Notes under the pieces: generated by a model
The model's input: the letters and a program-made list of their open reading frames with translations, nothing else
What the model was told of the DNA's origin: nothing
Database searches by the model: none
Made by a program: the position numbers and the translations under genes
Shown: piece by piece, positions 50,801 through 60,880 of the stretch
Layout of the letters: each line of letters begins with the position of its first letter
Numbering within the stretch: the stretch's first letter is position 1
From: Bactrocera neohumeralis
Lineage: Eukaryota > Arthropoda > Insecta > Diptera > Tephritidae
Reading direction: 5' to 3'
Assembly (NCBI RefSeq): GCF_024586455.1
Contig: NC_065919.1
Coordinates: 16,734,017 to 16,798,016, forward strand
Length of the DNA stretch: 64,000 nt

Positions 50801-53800
50801 AGAACAGGGGGAAAAAGACCTGACTTCGCTTGAAATCTCCAATTGGAGATAGTGACATGGTGGTGATGGACATGGTGAAAAGAGGAAACGACTGTCGCGC
50901 TGTTATTAATCCGGCTATAACCGCGCAAGCGGTGTCTACACCAGTAAAGAAAAATAAGTTCCAAAAATGTTACAGTCATTCAGCAACAGTGTAAGGACCG
51001 CAAACTTAATAAATGTCGAAAAATATCTTCACTATGAGAAACAAGTGATTTCAGAGTTTATTAGTGCGAGTTTCACGAATTCAGTCATAGTTAAAACTTG
51101 AATGGATAACAGAAAATATTACGCTAAAACATTAAAGAATTTTATAAATAAGAATAGTGTGAAATTAAGTTTATTTTACTTGCTGTTGTTGCTGCAGAAA
51201 TATGGTTCAAATTTGTCAGCAGACTCATAGACGTTTTAAAAACTCATAGAGGGTTTTAATGCGCTTAATCCTCACCACCGCCAGCTTCAAGCTCCTCTTC
51301 AGCGGCAATCAATGCGACTATGCCCTCCTGTAGCGATTTGACCAATTCAAATTCGCTAAAACCCAAGCGACGTCTATTCGATATATCCATAACACCATCC
51401 TCTATTTGTGTATGCTCACCACCTGTGCCACGTATTTGCAAACTCAACTCATCCGCCATGGCCTTGAGCTTATCCTCCTGCGCGGACAGCAATGGCAAGC
51501 GAATATGTACCGAAGCGCGAAGCGTAGTGCCAAGATTAGTGGGGCAGGCTGTCAAGTTGCCGTAGCGCGGATGACGCGCAAATTGCAGTGACTTCTCCAA
51601 TTCGGTTATGCCCGTAACCAAACGATTATAGACGTCGCCTAAGAGATGTCATTTATATATAGGTTACGTTTCTTTTAAGCGTATATCAATAATTACCTAA
51701 ATCACCGCACTTGGCCATCGATATTATACGCAAATGATCCTCCTCATTAACCCAAATTAAAAATGTTTCAGCCGGATTGTGGAATATACCACGGCCGGTA
51801 GGCCAAAAACGATAACAACCTGCAGTGGTTAAGTATTCATCGCCACGTTTGAACAGTATATGGCGTGCGACCATTTCACGTTGAATATCTGGCTCGATCT
51901 CGCCCATGCTGTAGTAAGCGCCAGTTAGCTCACCATCCAAACCCTCAGCGGCTGAACGCACTTTCTCCTCTATTTCAATATACTGTTTCTCACGCAATTT
52001 CGGGAAATACGGATAGCCTTCCAGATTGCGCGCTGTGCGAATTCTTGCCGACAGTATATATTTGCGCTCCGGATCCAAGTTTTCAATCTCATCTACATTA
52101 CCCCAATCGGTTTCCTTTTGCAGTATATCGCTCTCATTTTCCAATTGACCGTGATAGTCGCGTATAACCGGATCGAAGAGTTTGGTGAAGACATCATACG
52201 ATTCGGCATCAGCAGCATAAACGCCACAACTGGAGTCGTGATGTGTTGTACCCGATTGTATACAATCGAAAAGATTGGCTTCAGTGGGCGCTGCAGTTGT
52301 CGTCATCATATACTCGTCCAACACTTCACGCGTCAAATATTTGCGTAGCAGTGAGCTATTGTACTCTTCATCCTCCGTCAGACTCTTGAAGCCCTCCTCC
52401 AGTAACTCAGCGATCTCCTCGGGTGTCTTCTTGCTGTTTACGCATAAAACAAAAAATGTGTGGTTAAGGGTAGACTTATATGTAGTGTCAGAACTTACAT
52501 TTGACTGCGCAAACGTTCCAATTCTTGCTCCAGCCGTGCTATAGTCTTATTGGCTTCATCGAGATCAGCTTTCATCATGTCGAACTGATCATCATCCGGG
52601 CAAGACTCACACATAAATTTACGCACAAAGCGTATGGCATCATCTGGTTTATTCTGTTCTTCATAGAGTTTAATCAGCGCCTTGCTGAGTGCGTCTATAA
52701 CACCGGCGCGCTCCAAGTACTTGCGGTACTGCACTCGTTTGGATTCAATCTGTGTTGAACGAGACTAAAACTGTTTAGAATATGCACATAAATAATGAAG
52801 CGCCACGAAACCTACCGAAGACATGTTGAACACAAGCTTGAATTCGACTAAAAAAATGCCGGATTTGTCGCTTTCTTTCAATGACAACAACAAACTCTTT
52901 TACTTTATTTTATAACCAACGAATATATGTAGAATTTAAATTTGAAATTAAAAAGTGTTATTTGTGAATTTCGTTTTAATTCTAATCAAACACAACTGCA
53001 AAATTAGACCGTAGTTTCACGACGCTCTTTACAACTGGCATAAATAAGAAAAACTGAAATTTTAGCTGCCTAAAAAAATTAAACATTCACTTGTATTCGT
53101 TTTTGAAAAGATTTCAAAATCTCAAAACGAAATTGTACGCCATAAAAACACGGCTCTATCGATCAAACGCAACGGACTGAGTGAAAACGGCTTGCAAGGT
53201 AATGGAGTTGCAGTTGTTAGCAGCACGACGTCGGCCGTGCTAGACATGTTGGTGTTGTTGTTATATATCACAAAGTATAAATGCGTGTATATGTAGGAGC
53301 TTTTGGATGGAGTACAATAGACGCAAAAGCCTTACCCCAAAAGCAGTCAACGAACTGTTGAAGGATTTCACAGTCCCACAATGATAGGAGCTCAAGCTGT
53401 ATGGAGAAGTACGTACGTATGTAGGTGTATTGAACAAACTGTTGTAAGAAGACAATTGTACATTCCTCCACGCTGTTGTTTTGTTGTGGTAACTAACGTG
53501 TCTAACGAGTCGACACCATGGCAATTTGTGTGAGCTACACTGCGGTGATTAAAGTGATAGAAGAAAGTGAAATTTTGGAACGGCAGAAAATATTCCCAAA
53601 CCAGTTGTGAAAAATGCTACCGAGTTGAATATCCTTCCACGGATATATTTCTGCATCTGCTCCGATTACGTAGATCCGACTGTGTTGGAAGCATAAGTAC
53701 TTTTCGAGTCTATAATTCGCAATTGAAAGGTCGAGAATCATAAAAAAAAAATTCTATTTCTCCTTTCCTTTTAAGTCGTTCCAACAATCACTTCTCGCAT

Positions 53801-56800
53801 CGACATCCATTTTTCAAGCACCTCTTTAGAAGACTTTAAGAACCACACATACCTTATATACATATGCTATATATATAATAATAAAATATATATATAATGT
53901 ATAAATTTAAGTAAAGGGAATATTCTCCATGTAACGCCTTTCAATAGCCGTCAATACCGGCAAGATGTTAACTAACTCTGACCACACTTACGTATGGTGT
54001 ATATTTAACCTCAAATTGAGCTCATTTTTAAGCATTCATTTATGAGTGTGTATGTACTATTTACAGAAGTCATTTAATGCATTTTTGATTTGTCTCGTGT
54101 TTTCACACCTAAGTACAGCTGTTTAGATTCTTTTGAATGTAGACTGTGCGTAAACGTGCTCAGCTCGTCAACCAAACTTTCAATAGTTTACCAAATGCAT
54201 AGTATATATGATTAAGGACCTCTCTAACTTTGTAGCTTCATTCTTCTTTTTTATTGACGTGGACAACGCTTACGCGGCTATAGGCGAGTACAACACCGCA
54301 CCAGTCGTTCTTCCTTTTCGCTGCTTTGCGCCAATTTGAGAGTCGATGTTAGGACTTCAAAGCTTACGAACGTCTAAAACACTGGAGACGTTTCTCCCGT
54401 CTATCACAACGTGATCGATCTGGTTGATGGCTTTTCGATCCGTAGGCAGCCAGGTAGCGTGGTGAATTTTCCTACGCTGGAATCTAGTTGAACAGATAAC
54501 TATATTTCGGGCTGCGGCAAAGTCGATCAGCCTCAACCCATTTGAGAGTCGTCTCAGTCCTTGTCCCGTCCATCGTACTTCTTGGACGGCGGTGATGTTT
54601 GACCTTATTTTTACGAGGACATCAACCAGCTGCGCATCGGCATCTTCCCAATTAAAGGACCCGACATCCCAGGTGCATGTCCTTAAATCGTAAGCCTTAA
54701 TGCGTTTGCAATGGACGTCATCAAAAGGGGGGTCTCTGGTCCGAGACTGTTGTTTCATTTTCATTGGGGTGGCCTGCGTAGCCGCTAGGTCTTTTAATTC
54801 GCTCAAGTATGTCAATGTCGTCGTATATCTCATATAGCTCATCGTTCCATCGAATGCGATATTCGCCGTGGTCAATGCGCAAAGGACCATAAATCTTTCG
54901 CAGAACTTTTCTCTCGAAAACTCGTAACGTCGACTCATCAGATGTTGTCAACACCCATGCCTCTGCATCACATAGCAGGACGGGAATAATAACGGGAATG
55001 ACTCATAGAGGTTGGTTTTTGTGCAACGAGAGAGGACTTTATTTCTCAATTGTCCACTCAGTTCGATATGGCACCTGTTGGGCAAAGTTATTCCACGTTA
55101 AATTTCCAAGCTGTTAATACTGATTCCAAGATAGACAAAATTATCTACTACTTCGAAGTTATGACTGCCACCAGTGACGTGGAAGCCAAGTCGCGAGTAC
55201 GACGACTGTTTGTTTGATGACTGGAGATATTTCGTCTTGCCCTCGTTCAACACTAAACCCATTTGCTTCGCTGCCTCATCCATTCTGTTGAGACCAATGA
55301 TAAAGATCAATATCATCAGCATACGGCAGCAGCTGTACACTCTTATAAAAGATGGTGTCTTCTCTATTTAGTTCTGCAGCTCAAATTATTTTCTCCAGAA
55401 GTTGAAGAAGTCACACGAAAGGGAGTCGCCTTGCCTGAAGCCCCGTTTGGTATCGAACGGCTCGGAGAGGTTATTCCCGATCCTGACGGAGCTTTTGCTC
55501 AACTTCAGTTTACACAGCCGTATTAGTTTTGCGGGGATACCAGCTCCTTTTCGTGCTGTCAAAAGCAGCTTTGAAATCGACGAAGAGGTTGTGCGTGTCG
55601 ATTCTCTTTACACGGATCTTTTCCAAGATTTGACTTCCTTCGGAGAATATTATCAAGAACCAAAATTAATTATAACTTATTTTCACAGATTTATTAGTCC
55701 TTGAACTTAACCTACATATTTATTTCATTTATTTACTCTTTCAGGCAGAAATCAATGCAACCTATGCACCACTCGTATTCACGAAGCGACCGCATACCTT
55801 CAATCTAGATGTGGAATTCGGCAACGCCAGCAGAACGAACGAAAATCCGCACAATACTTCAAAAGTGCATTTCTCCGGCAGGGCAGGCGTAAGTTGATTT
55901 AGGAGTTAAACGATACATTGAAGAAAATCTTAACAAATATTTTATATACATTCAGCCTTCGGATTATGCGCGCGATTTCTTACTCTCAGACAATCCACTC
56001 ACCGACACCGACTTTTGTCCGAAGGAAGTACTCAAATTCAGCCCTATACCCACCTCGAAATATTGTAAGCGTAGTAATTTTGAGAACTTCACATCGATCA
56101 CCAAATATGATATGGATTTGAAATTCGATAATGTAAGTGATTTGAAAGCACATCATTTGTGTAAATGTTGACAATTTTTAATCACATAACCTAACTTAAG
56201 ATATTGCACTATTTCAACATATTGTATGGTATATTTATTAGCTTTAAAAATATTCCAACTAAATTGATATAAGGTTAGATTAGGCAAGGTTAGGTTAGGT
56301 CGCCGGGCTGATCTAAAATCGATGAATCTCACTTCGACAGAAATACGTCTATTGTGTTACCCATAAGCTCCCTAAAGTTTGATCAGATACTCATCGATCG
56401 ACGAATCGTTTTGTGCTTGCCACAAATTTGTTAAGCCGTTTAATTTAAATCCCAGCAATTTCGCTAACTTCGACAAAGGTGTGTCTACGGAGATATTATT
56501 TACAATGCGGAGACTAATTGATTTAATCATGCCTTTCCATTCTTTCGAACACACGTCCTGGTAAAGACTAACTTCAAATCCACAAACATAAATCGCAAAT
56601 TCTATCTATTAACACACTCAGTATATATGAGATCTTCTTTTATCGTATGTTCCTCAGTTGAATGATGTTCTTCCTCAATGAAGTTTGCTCGCCTATTGTC
56701 AAGTTTGAAAGAGATCGATTAATATTACAGAGTATTGAATCCCTCCAGACATGCTTCACGCTCTGCGGGCTTTTGATATGTTGCTGATACTCTCACTACA

Positions 56801-59800
56801 GTTGATGGAGAGACCTCTTTATCCTACGTAGAGTTGATCATTCTTTATTAGACAAAGGTTGGGTTGATTGCTGTTGCAACTCCACGCTATGAATTGCCTT
56901 TGTAAGAAAACATTGCAATCTTTCAACGAAAGCTTAGTTATGTAGTAAGAGATCTGACGGTCAGATATTGTGAACGAAAAAAGTTCAACGCGTTTTTTCT
57001 GCAGTTTTGAAAAGCAATAGTCTCAATTAAGATATCTCCATAATTGATATTTTCCCGTTTAACTTTAAAACGGCGCTTTCGATAATAAGTTCGGTTATAC
57101 CTCACATGTCTTATTGAAGTATTTTAGTATATAATTATTATAATTATAAATATTTGTTATAGTCTATGAGTATTTATATACATATATGTACATATTTTAT
57201 TTAATGTACTAATAAAATTATCTCCCCTAGATGCCTGCGTGGTTTGATTTATGGTCTACGCGTTTGGACCACTTCGTCTCAGCCTTGTCTGAGAAAAAGG
57301 TGGAGAGTCTTAATTTGGATGAGGAAATTAATTTCTCACTTCATGCACCCAACGACCATTTCTGGCTGACGGTGGAAGTGAACGGTGTGCATTGGCGTAT
57401 TTATCATATACCATTTTTGCAGAAATTGGACTCCAAATATGATGCCTCACATGAGATATCCTATGATTCGGGACTCAAACGTAAGTTATTGCAAAACAAA
57501 AGGTTGCTTAATGCATAGTGCGGAACTGTATTCCGCTAAATCGCATGTCTCTCCGACGGGACCAATGGAGTGAGTACTACTTCATGGGAGAGAAGAAGAC
57601 ATTTAAGCCTAACCTATTGTAAATGTCTCAATGTTATCATAAGTAGAGCTGACGTTTCGGCGACAGCTTTCCATTTTACAGAGGACTCGCACATACATAC
57701 ATAAATGATGTAAAGTTTTCCTCCGTAAAACTGCCTCCAAGTGTGGTTTTCAGCTTTTCCCTTATACCTAAAAACCGAGGGCAATGATAGAGTACGTGTT
57801 CATAGTCTTCTATGCACTCTGTACACGACGGACAATATGGACTAAAGTTATAACAAATTTTGTATAGGTAGCTTCTAAAGCACCCATGACCACTAAGTAT
57901 GTGGGTCAGGTTGAAATCCAGGTCCCCATGTTGTTCGAAATCTGTCAGTGTGTCCTCCGTCCTTTGCATGAAGTTTGCCGCCGTCGCTGGTGATGCTTTT
58001 GCTTCGCTCCTCTCTGTTTGCTGCTGTAGACGTCTCTGATAAGTTGTATATTCCCGTGAACTCGTCACCCTGGATGTCTATCGGCGCCATACCGGCTAAT
58101 ATCTTTGATATGGTTCGAAAAGAGCTTATCACTTATTACGTTAATCGGTCTAGCATGTGATTTTATGTGTAGCGCCTGTATCCATATTGCAGCCCCATAC
58201 AGTAGAACTGATCTCATTACCTTAACTATTAAAAATTGTCGGCTGGAGCGCACACAGCCTCTATTTGCCATCTTTCTAGATAAAGCATTATAGATATTAT
58301 TTGCTTTACATGCCGTGTTTTCCAAGTGCTCCGTGAATTTAAGTCTTGAGTCCACTATTACACCAAGCTACTTCAACTGTGGCTGTGAAGTAATCTCACA
58401 TTCTCCTTTAGTGAGCGATATATTCTTCAATTTTCCTGTAGCTTATGAGCAAGCTTCTGTTTTCTGCTCAACCATATCTTTGTCTGTCCGTAGGTCCGTA
58501 AATACACAAATTAGTCTCTCAAATTGTGAAAAATACGAAAATTTTTATTGGAAATTTTGCGCACGTCCTTTTCTCACCAAGAAGCTGTTAATAATGGTCT
58601 AGTATAGCATTTTTTTTTGCGGGTAAGGGGTGGAAAATGCCTTCATCATCATCAGTGCAGTCAGTGCGGTCACTGAAAACCCCCCTCTAAGGAACCGTCA
58701 CCCACCCTAGAACCACATTTGTATTACTCAGGGTGGTGTTCCATTTTTCTCATTGAAATTTTTACATCTGCGCACCTGCGTCCAGGTCCCGCTTTTTGCT
58801 GCTTAGCAAGATTGCTGCGAATTTCTTGATAATCTCCTAGTTTGCTTCACTCGCCAGCGTGACGCTGATTAAATTGTTCGTGTTTATTGGGCCAACCAAG
58901 TCTTCTACGGCGGTGCGTTCTCGTTGCCATGTGGAGATACTTTTTGGAGTATCCGTGATCGGATAACAGCTGGGTGTGTATCCCATCTTCGTTGTCATGT
59001 TGTTATTGTATCTTTCTTTATTTGTTCCAAGGCGCTCTTGTTATGATTGAATGTTTTCTTTAGCTCCCACAGCTTTTTCCTTTCGGATGCCAGAAGGTCA
59101 ATTGGGACGTTACCGCTTATAACTAATATTGCATCGTCTGACACAGTTCGGTAGGCTGATGCAACCCTGAGCGCTGCGGTGCGGTGCACTCTGGCCACTA
59201 CTTTACGCCGGTTTTCATTTTTAAGCACATCTGCCCAGATTTCAGCTCCATATAATAAGACGCTGATTATCGTCGACATTAGGAGCTTCCTCTTTTCTTG
59301 GCTGAGGCCTCCGATGTTGGCGATTAATCTGCTGATTTGCTAGGTGATTTTCGCTGCCTCTCCTGCGGCGTGCTGGTTAGTCTGGGGTTCAGTCTTATGG
59401 AGTCCTAGGTAATTTACTGATTTTTGCGTCCTAAAGATATCCGAGGTCGTTTGCATTCTTATTTCGAGAGGTATGAGCTCTGTTTTTTCTATAACGAGTT
59501 GGAGTTTGTGTGAGTCGAGCCATGTTTGCGTCCGTATCATGACCTGATTAAGCTTTCTTCGCGTTTCTTCTGTGTATCTTGCTGTAATTACTGCTGCAAT
59601 TTCGTCCGCGTAGTCAATTAAGTACGATTCGTCTACTAAAGCATGCCATACAAGCTGACCGATAAAATCAAGCCCATGTATGAAGAACTTTATAAGTTGT
59701 GAAGCTATAAAGCTTCGGTGCAGCCAAAGTTAACGTTTTTTCTTGACTTTACTTAACATTTGAAATCAGTTGGTAATTCTTTCATCTTTTTCTACACCAA

Positions 59801-60447
59801 AAAAAAAATAATAATAATTGCAGGCTCCTGCTCGGTAATAAATGGCATGATTAACACCTTCGATGACTACCTAATCAACCTGAGCGAATTCACCAAAGTA
59901 ACCGTGGCGAAACACTGTCAAACACTATTGGCCGCCGACTGTTCGGTGTTGCCAGAGATGGCCATATTTTTATTGCCCTCACCGGAGAATGGTTTAAGTG
60001 CAAATTACGGTTTACGTGTTTATATTGGACAGAATTACTTCACTTTCCGGCCGGTAGATAATCATACGAAACTACAAGATGATGCGCCCATATACATAAC
60101 GGTTAACAGTAATGAGACGTTGATCAATTTGCGCGATAAGCCATACAGATATCCGGAGGATGTGAGCGATTATGATTTTCAGTGAGTAAACTTCTTCTTC
60201 TTAATTGGCGTACATAAAATTTGTTTTTGGATTTTTTTTTATAAACTGTAAAATTTTTACCGTATGCAGCGTGGAATTGACCGAACATAATATACTGATC
60301 GTGGAGAATGCGCAAATGCATGCGACCATACAATTCGATTTATCCAATGTGTTGAATCTGGAAATTTACGGCCTCTACAAGAGTAAAATGTGTGGACTCT
60401 GCAGCAAACCGTTGAATGCAATGCAAAATTACACATTATGCATGTAG
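35854..60447 (+). CDS. cv-d: Vitellogenin-like secreted lipid-transfer protein, crossveinless-d type (19 exons, 1447 aa)
   Basis: Exons: 35854-35884, 36984-37192, 45224-45451, 45510-45820, 45880-46406, 46473-46607, 46679-46851, 46916-47133, 48526-48745, 48819-49047, 49106-49599, 49671-49786, 49857-49983, 50073-50291, 55745-55888, 55956-56132, 57231-57480, 59824-60181 and 60270-60447. They sum to 4344 nt and are in phase throughout. The exon 1-2 junction creates a signal peptide (MRRNSCLILLSLLLSVLSAS). Exons 2-8 give the lipovitellin-like N-terminal module with its helical part. Exons 9-14 give the beta-sheet lipid-cavity region. Exons 18-19 form a VWD-like domain (CSVINGMINTFDDY, ending MCGLCSKPL). 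Among fly large lipid-transfer proteins, MTP lacks VWD and the apolipophorins are far longer, so cv-d, a BMP-binding lipoprotein, fits best by size and domains. The exon 11 donor (GTGGCA) is weak. Intron 14 hosts the arginine kinase gene. Confidence 0.88.
36110..36715 (+). repeat. Repeat A copy in cv-d intron 1, three cores
   Basis: Three blocks about 150 bp apart, each with the phrase ttcagtttgtatggcagcta (or a close variant) near 36208, 36368 and 36523, followed by ctatagaggtccgatctgaa-like text. Ends with the cagacagatagacga tail. Confidence 0.7.
37632..38771 (+). mobile_element. Mariner element with both ends (about 1140 bp)
   Basis: Left end agggctttttcataaggacg and right end cttattgaaaaacccgt match the ends of the copy at 3144-4356. 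TA flanks both sides (37630-37631 and 38772-38773). Plus-strand transposase runs SYTIQQLVKIINFYYRNSES, then MFVNWADQQLENDLDFHRKI and TVNGNHYRSMVTEYF, with stops and frameshifts. Lies in the 8 kb cv-d intron 2. Confidence 0.85.
38780..39410. other. No gene seen (cv-d intron 2)
   Basis: AT-rich, no recognisable frame. Confidence 0.4.
39417..40265 (+). mobile_element. Non-LTR retrotransposon fragment (reverse transcriptase)
   Basis: The plus-strand frame SVRIGKDISEPFDTKRGFRQ GNSLSCDFF is the polymerase finger/palm region. It is followed after a deletion by thumb pieces and the tail, in broken frames through about 40190. Confidence 0.75.
40266..41039. other. No gene seen (cv-d intron 2)
   Basis: AT-rich with A-tracts around 40615-40660 and short TTG repeats at about 40725. 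No coding or known repeat signal. Confidence 0.4.
41040..41515. mobile_element. 476 bp MITE with about 31 bp inverted ends
   Basis: Left end ttgacagacggcagcgttaa at 41040 and right end ttaacgctgccgtctgtcaa at 41496-41515 are perfect inverses over 20 bp. Similarity extends further (ccagattaat versus attaatccgg). A third inverted copy of gctgccgtctgtcaa lies just inside at about 41441-41455. Noncoding. Confidence 0.85.
41516..42090. other. No gene seen (cv-d intron 2)
   Basis: No frame with protein similarity was found. Confidence 0.4.
42100..43190 (+). mobile_element. Jockey-type non-LTR retrotransposon fragment
   Basis: Plus-strand frames: IRTKSTATIFTNWTKEW, IAVNGVKIPTVNKPKVLGAT and later frame-shifted tail pieces. 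They match the region after the polymerase active site in jockey elements (KTKATLFTTW... NGVTIP). The end is followed by a caacaacaactc tract near 43170. Confidence 0.65.
43191..44055. other. No gene seen; GTATGTGT/ACATACAC microsatellite-like tracts
   Basis: TG/TATG-rich runs at 43590-43640, 43760-43800 and 43930-44040. No coding signal. Confidence 0.4.
44060..44890 (-). mobile_element. Mariner remnant, nearly full-length but broken
   Basis: Minus-strand pieces in order: DLVLSRTQANEWYKVFEDGR, MARELNISRESVRMILVDFA and IITADETWVYEFDMQTSQQS, covering the DNA-binding domain and first catalytic block of a mariner of a separate lineage. Three frame breaks. Confidence 0.75.
47205..48265 (-). mobile_element. 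Non-LTR retrotransposon 3' part with RNase H, inserted in cv-d intron 8
   Basis: Minus-strand RNase H domain: LHTDGSKMDDAVGAGIYCPE, FQAEVFAIAKAAEL and VNIYVDSQTTIKAV carry the D, E and D catalytic residues; PGHKAIEGNKIVGEIA ends it. A downstream tail (CRKCLEQGT, MMEYLLCTCPAFARLL) is a zinc-knuckle-like end. It has only a few frame breaks and a short AGGTTAGGTTAAG tail at 47205, so it is fairly recent. Type I/R1-like. Confidence 0.8.
50330..50970 (+). mobile_element. Non-LTR retrotransposon fragment in cv-d intron 14
   Basis: Plus-strand frame MDKEAKQMGLIVNEGNTKYL LSPTKQPSHSRLS and HNFGVVDNFVYLGDVTS, then a jump to the tail. Same family as 31200, 39417 and 54290. Confidence 0.75.
51265..52824 (-). 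CDS. AMY-1/MYCBP-like domain fused to arginine kinase (4 exons, 456 aa)
   Basis: Exons in sense order: 52824-52816, 52749-52499, 52433-51697 and 51638-51265, total 1371 nt, phases agree. Residues about 4-85 resemble MYCBP/AMY-1 (KRVQYRKYLERAGVIDALSK) and end in a heptad-like helix (ANKTIARLEQELERLRSQ). The rest is a full phosphagen kinase. It has GVYAADAESYDVF in the N-domain, then SARIRTARNLEGYPYFP, WVNEEDHLRIISM with the acidic residue, TACPTNLGTTLRASVHIRLP with the reactive Cys, and the flexible loop GVMDISNRRRLG. It makes phosphoarginine from ATP and arginine and should be active. Plain insect arginine kinases are about 355 aa; the extra roughly 85 aa come from the AMY-1 part, joined by a clean GTAAGT/AACAG splice. 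The gene is nested antisense in intron 14 of the cv-d-like gene. An AATAAA on this strand lies at 51170-51175. A Drosophila arginine kinase paralogue is the likely counterpart. Confidence 0.9.
53530..53710. repeat. Foldback-family arm
   Basis: cggcagaaaatattcccaaa followed by ctccgattacgtagatccga resembles the right arm of the foldback element in the Hmt-1 intron. The left arm is absent. Confidence 0.45.
53750..54280. other. No gene seen (cv-d intron 14)
   Basis: AT-rich, between the arginine kinase promoter side and a non-LTR fragment. No frames of note. Confidence 0.35.
54290..55560 (-). mobile_element. Non-LTR retrotransposon, endonuclease and reverse-transcriptase pieces
   Basis: Minus-strand pieces: GETTSRGPRL-like lead, MDEAAKQMGLVLNEGKTKYL QSSNK, and TLRVFERKVLRKIYGPLRID. 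Towards 54357-54700 lies an APE-type endonuclease start (DLRTCTWDVGSFNWEDADAQ, ITAVQEVRWTGQGLRRL). The endonuclease piece downstream of the RT tail means two copies are joined head to tail or rearranged. Confidence 0.75.
56270..56640. repeat. GGTTAGGTTAGG-type dispersed repeat in cv-d intron 16
   Basis: Starts taaggttagattaggcaagg and continues through gtcgccgggctgatc; such leaders flank several non-LTR tails in this window. The rest of the intron up to 57230 shows no gene. Confidence 0.4.
57650..58480 (-). mobile_element. Non-LTR retrotransposon 3' part (R1/I-like)
   Basis: Minus-strand frames: RLKFTEHLENTACKANNIYN, MRSVLLYGAAIWIQALHIKS, then LSGHGCFRSYLYKICYNFSP and CPSCTECIEDYEHVLYHCPR, the RT thumb and the C-terminal zinc knuckle (C-x2-C... 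H...C). Lies in cv-d intron 17. Confidence 0.8.
58620..59690 (-). mobile_element. Second R1-like non-LTR fragment in the same intron
   Basis: Minus-strand frames: TWLDSHKLQLVIEKTELIPL and MSTIISVLLYGAEIWADVLK, then HRTAALRVASAYRTVSDDA. Same domain region as the neighbouring element but of a different lineage. The 5' part and the tail are broken. Confidence 0.75.
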
Positions 60448-60548
60448 CGGAGAAAGTTTCATTACATACAAACACATATGCGTACATACATTGTATATTA
60501 AAATATGCATAAAAATATGTTATGTAGAGTAGCAAGTTTATTAATACG

Positions 60549-60554
60549 AATAAA
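60549..60554 (+). promoter_or_regulatory. Polyadenylation signal of the cv-d-like gene
   Basis: AATAAA about 100 nt after the stop codon at 60447, the first such hexamer downstream. Confidence 0.55.
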
Positions 60555-60759
60555 ATTACAAATTAATGAGAAGTTTTAATAAAAAAAAATTAAAATGATA
60601 ATTCAAAATAAATGGACATTCAATTCATTATGTTCAAAAAAAACTGTGTATGTATGTATGTATGTAAGTGGTCATATTTTTAAATTCGCTTTCGGGTATG
60701 TACCATGTCATATATAGGAAGTAGAAAACTTAAAAACTAACTTAGAAATACTAACACCT

Positions 60760-60845
60760 TTAAATAAACGAATATAGTTCGTTTATGGCGTGTGGAAAAT
60801 AACGTTATTCGTTTATTGCGTGTGGAAAATAGCGTTTGCGGGTAG
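60760..60845. repeat. Short tandem duplication between convergent genes
   Basis: gtttatggcgtgtggaaaat (60780s) and gtttattgcgtgtggaaaat (60811) are adjacent near-copies about 31 bp apart, followed by aacg/agcg. Confidence 0.6.
60812..60817 (-). promoter_or_regulatory. Polyadenylation signal of the spn-E-like gene
   Basis: TTTATT on the plus strand gives AATAAA on the minus strand, about 65 nt after the stop at 60881. It lies inside a short tandem duplication between two convergent genes. Confidence 0.45.
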
Positions 60846-60880
60846 TTTATACGAACTACCACTACCAATAGCCGAAAAAG

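Noticed and set aside
52501..52758. Plus-strand open frames over the AMY-1 exon (and 51320-51591 over the kinase)
   Set aside because: Antisense shadows of the conserved minus-strand gene.
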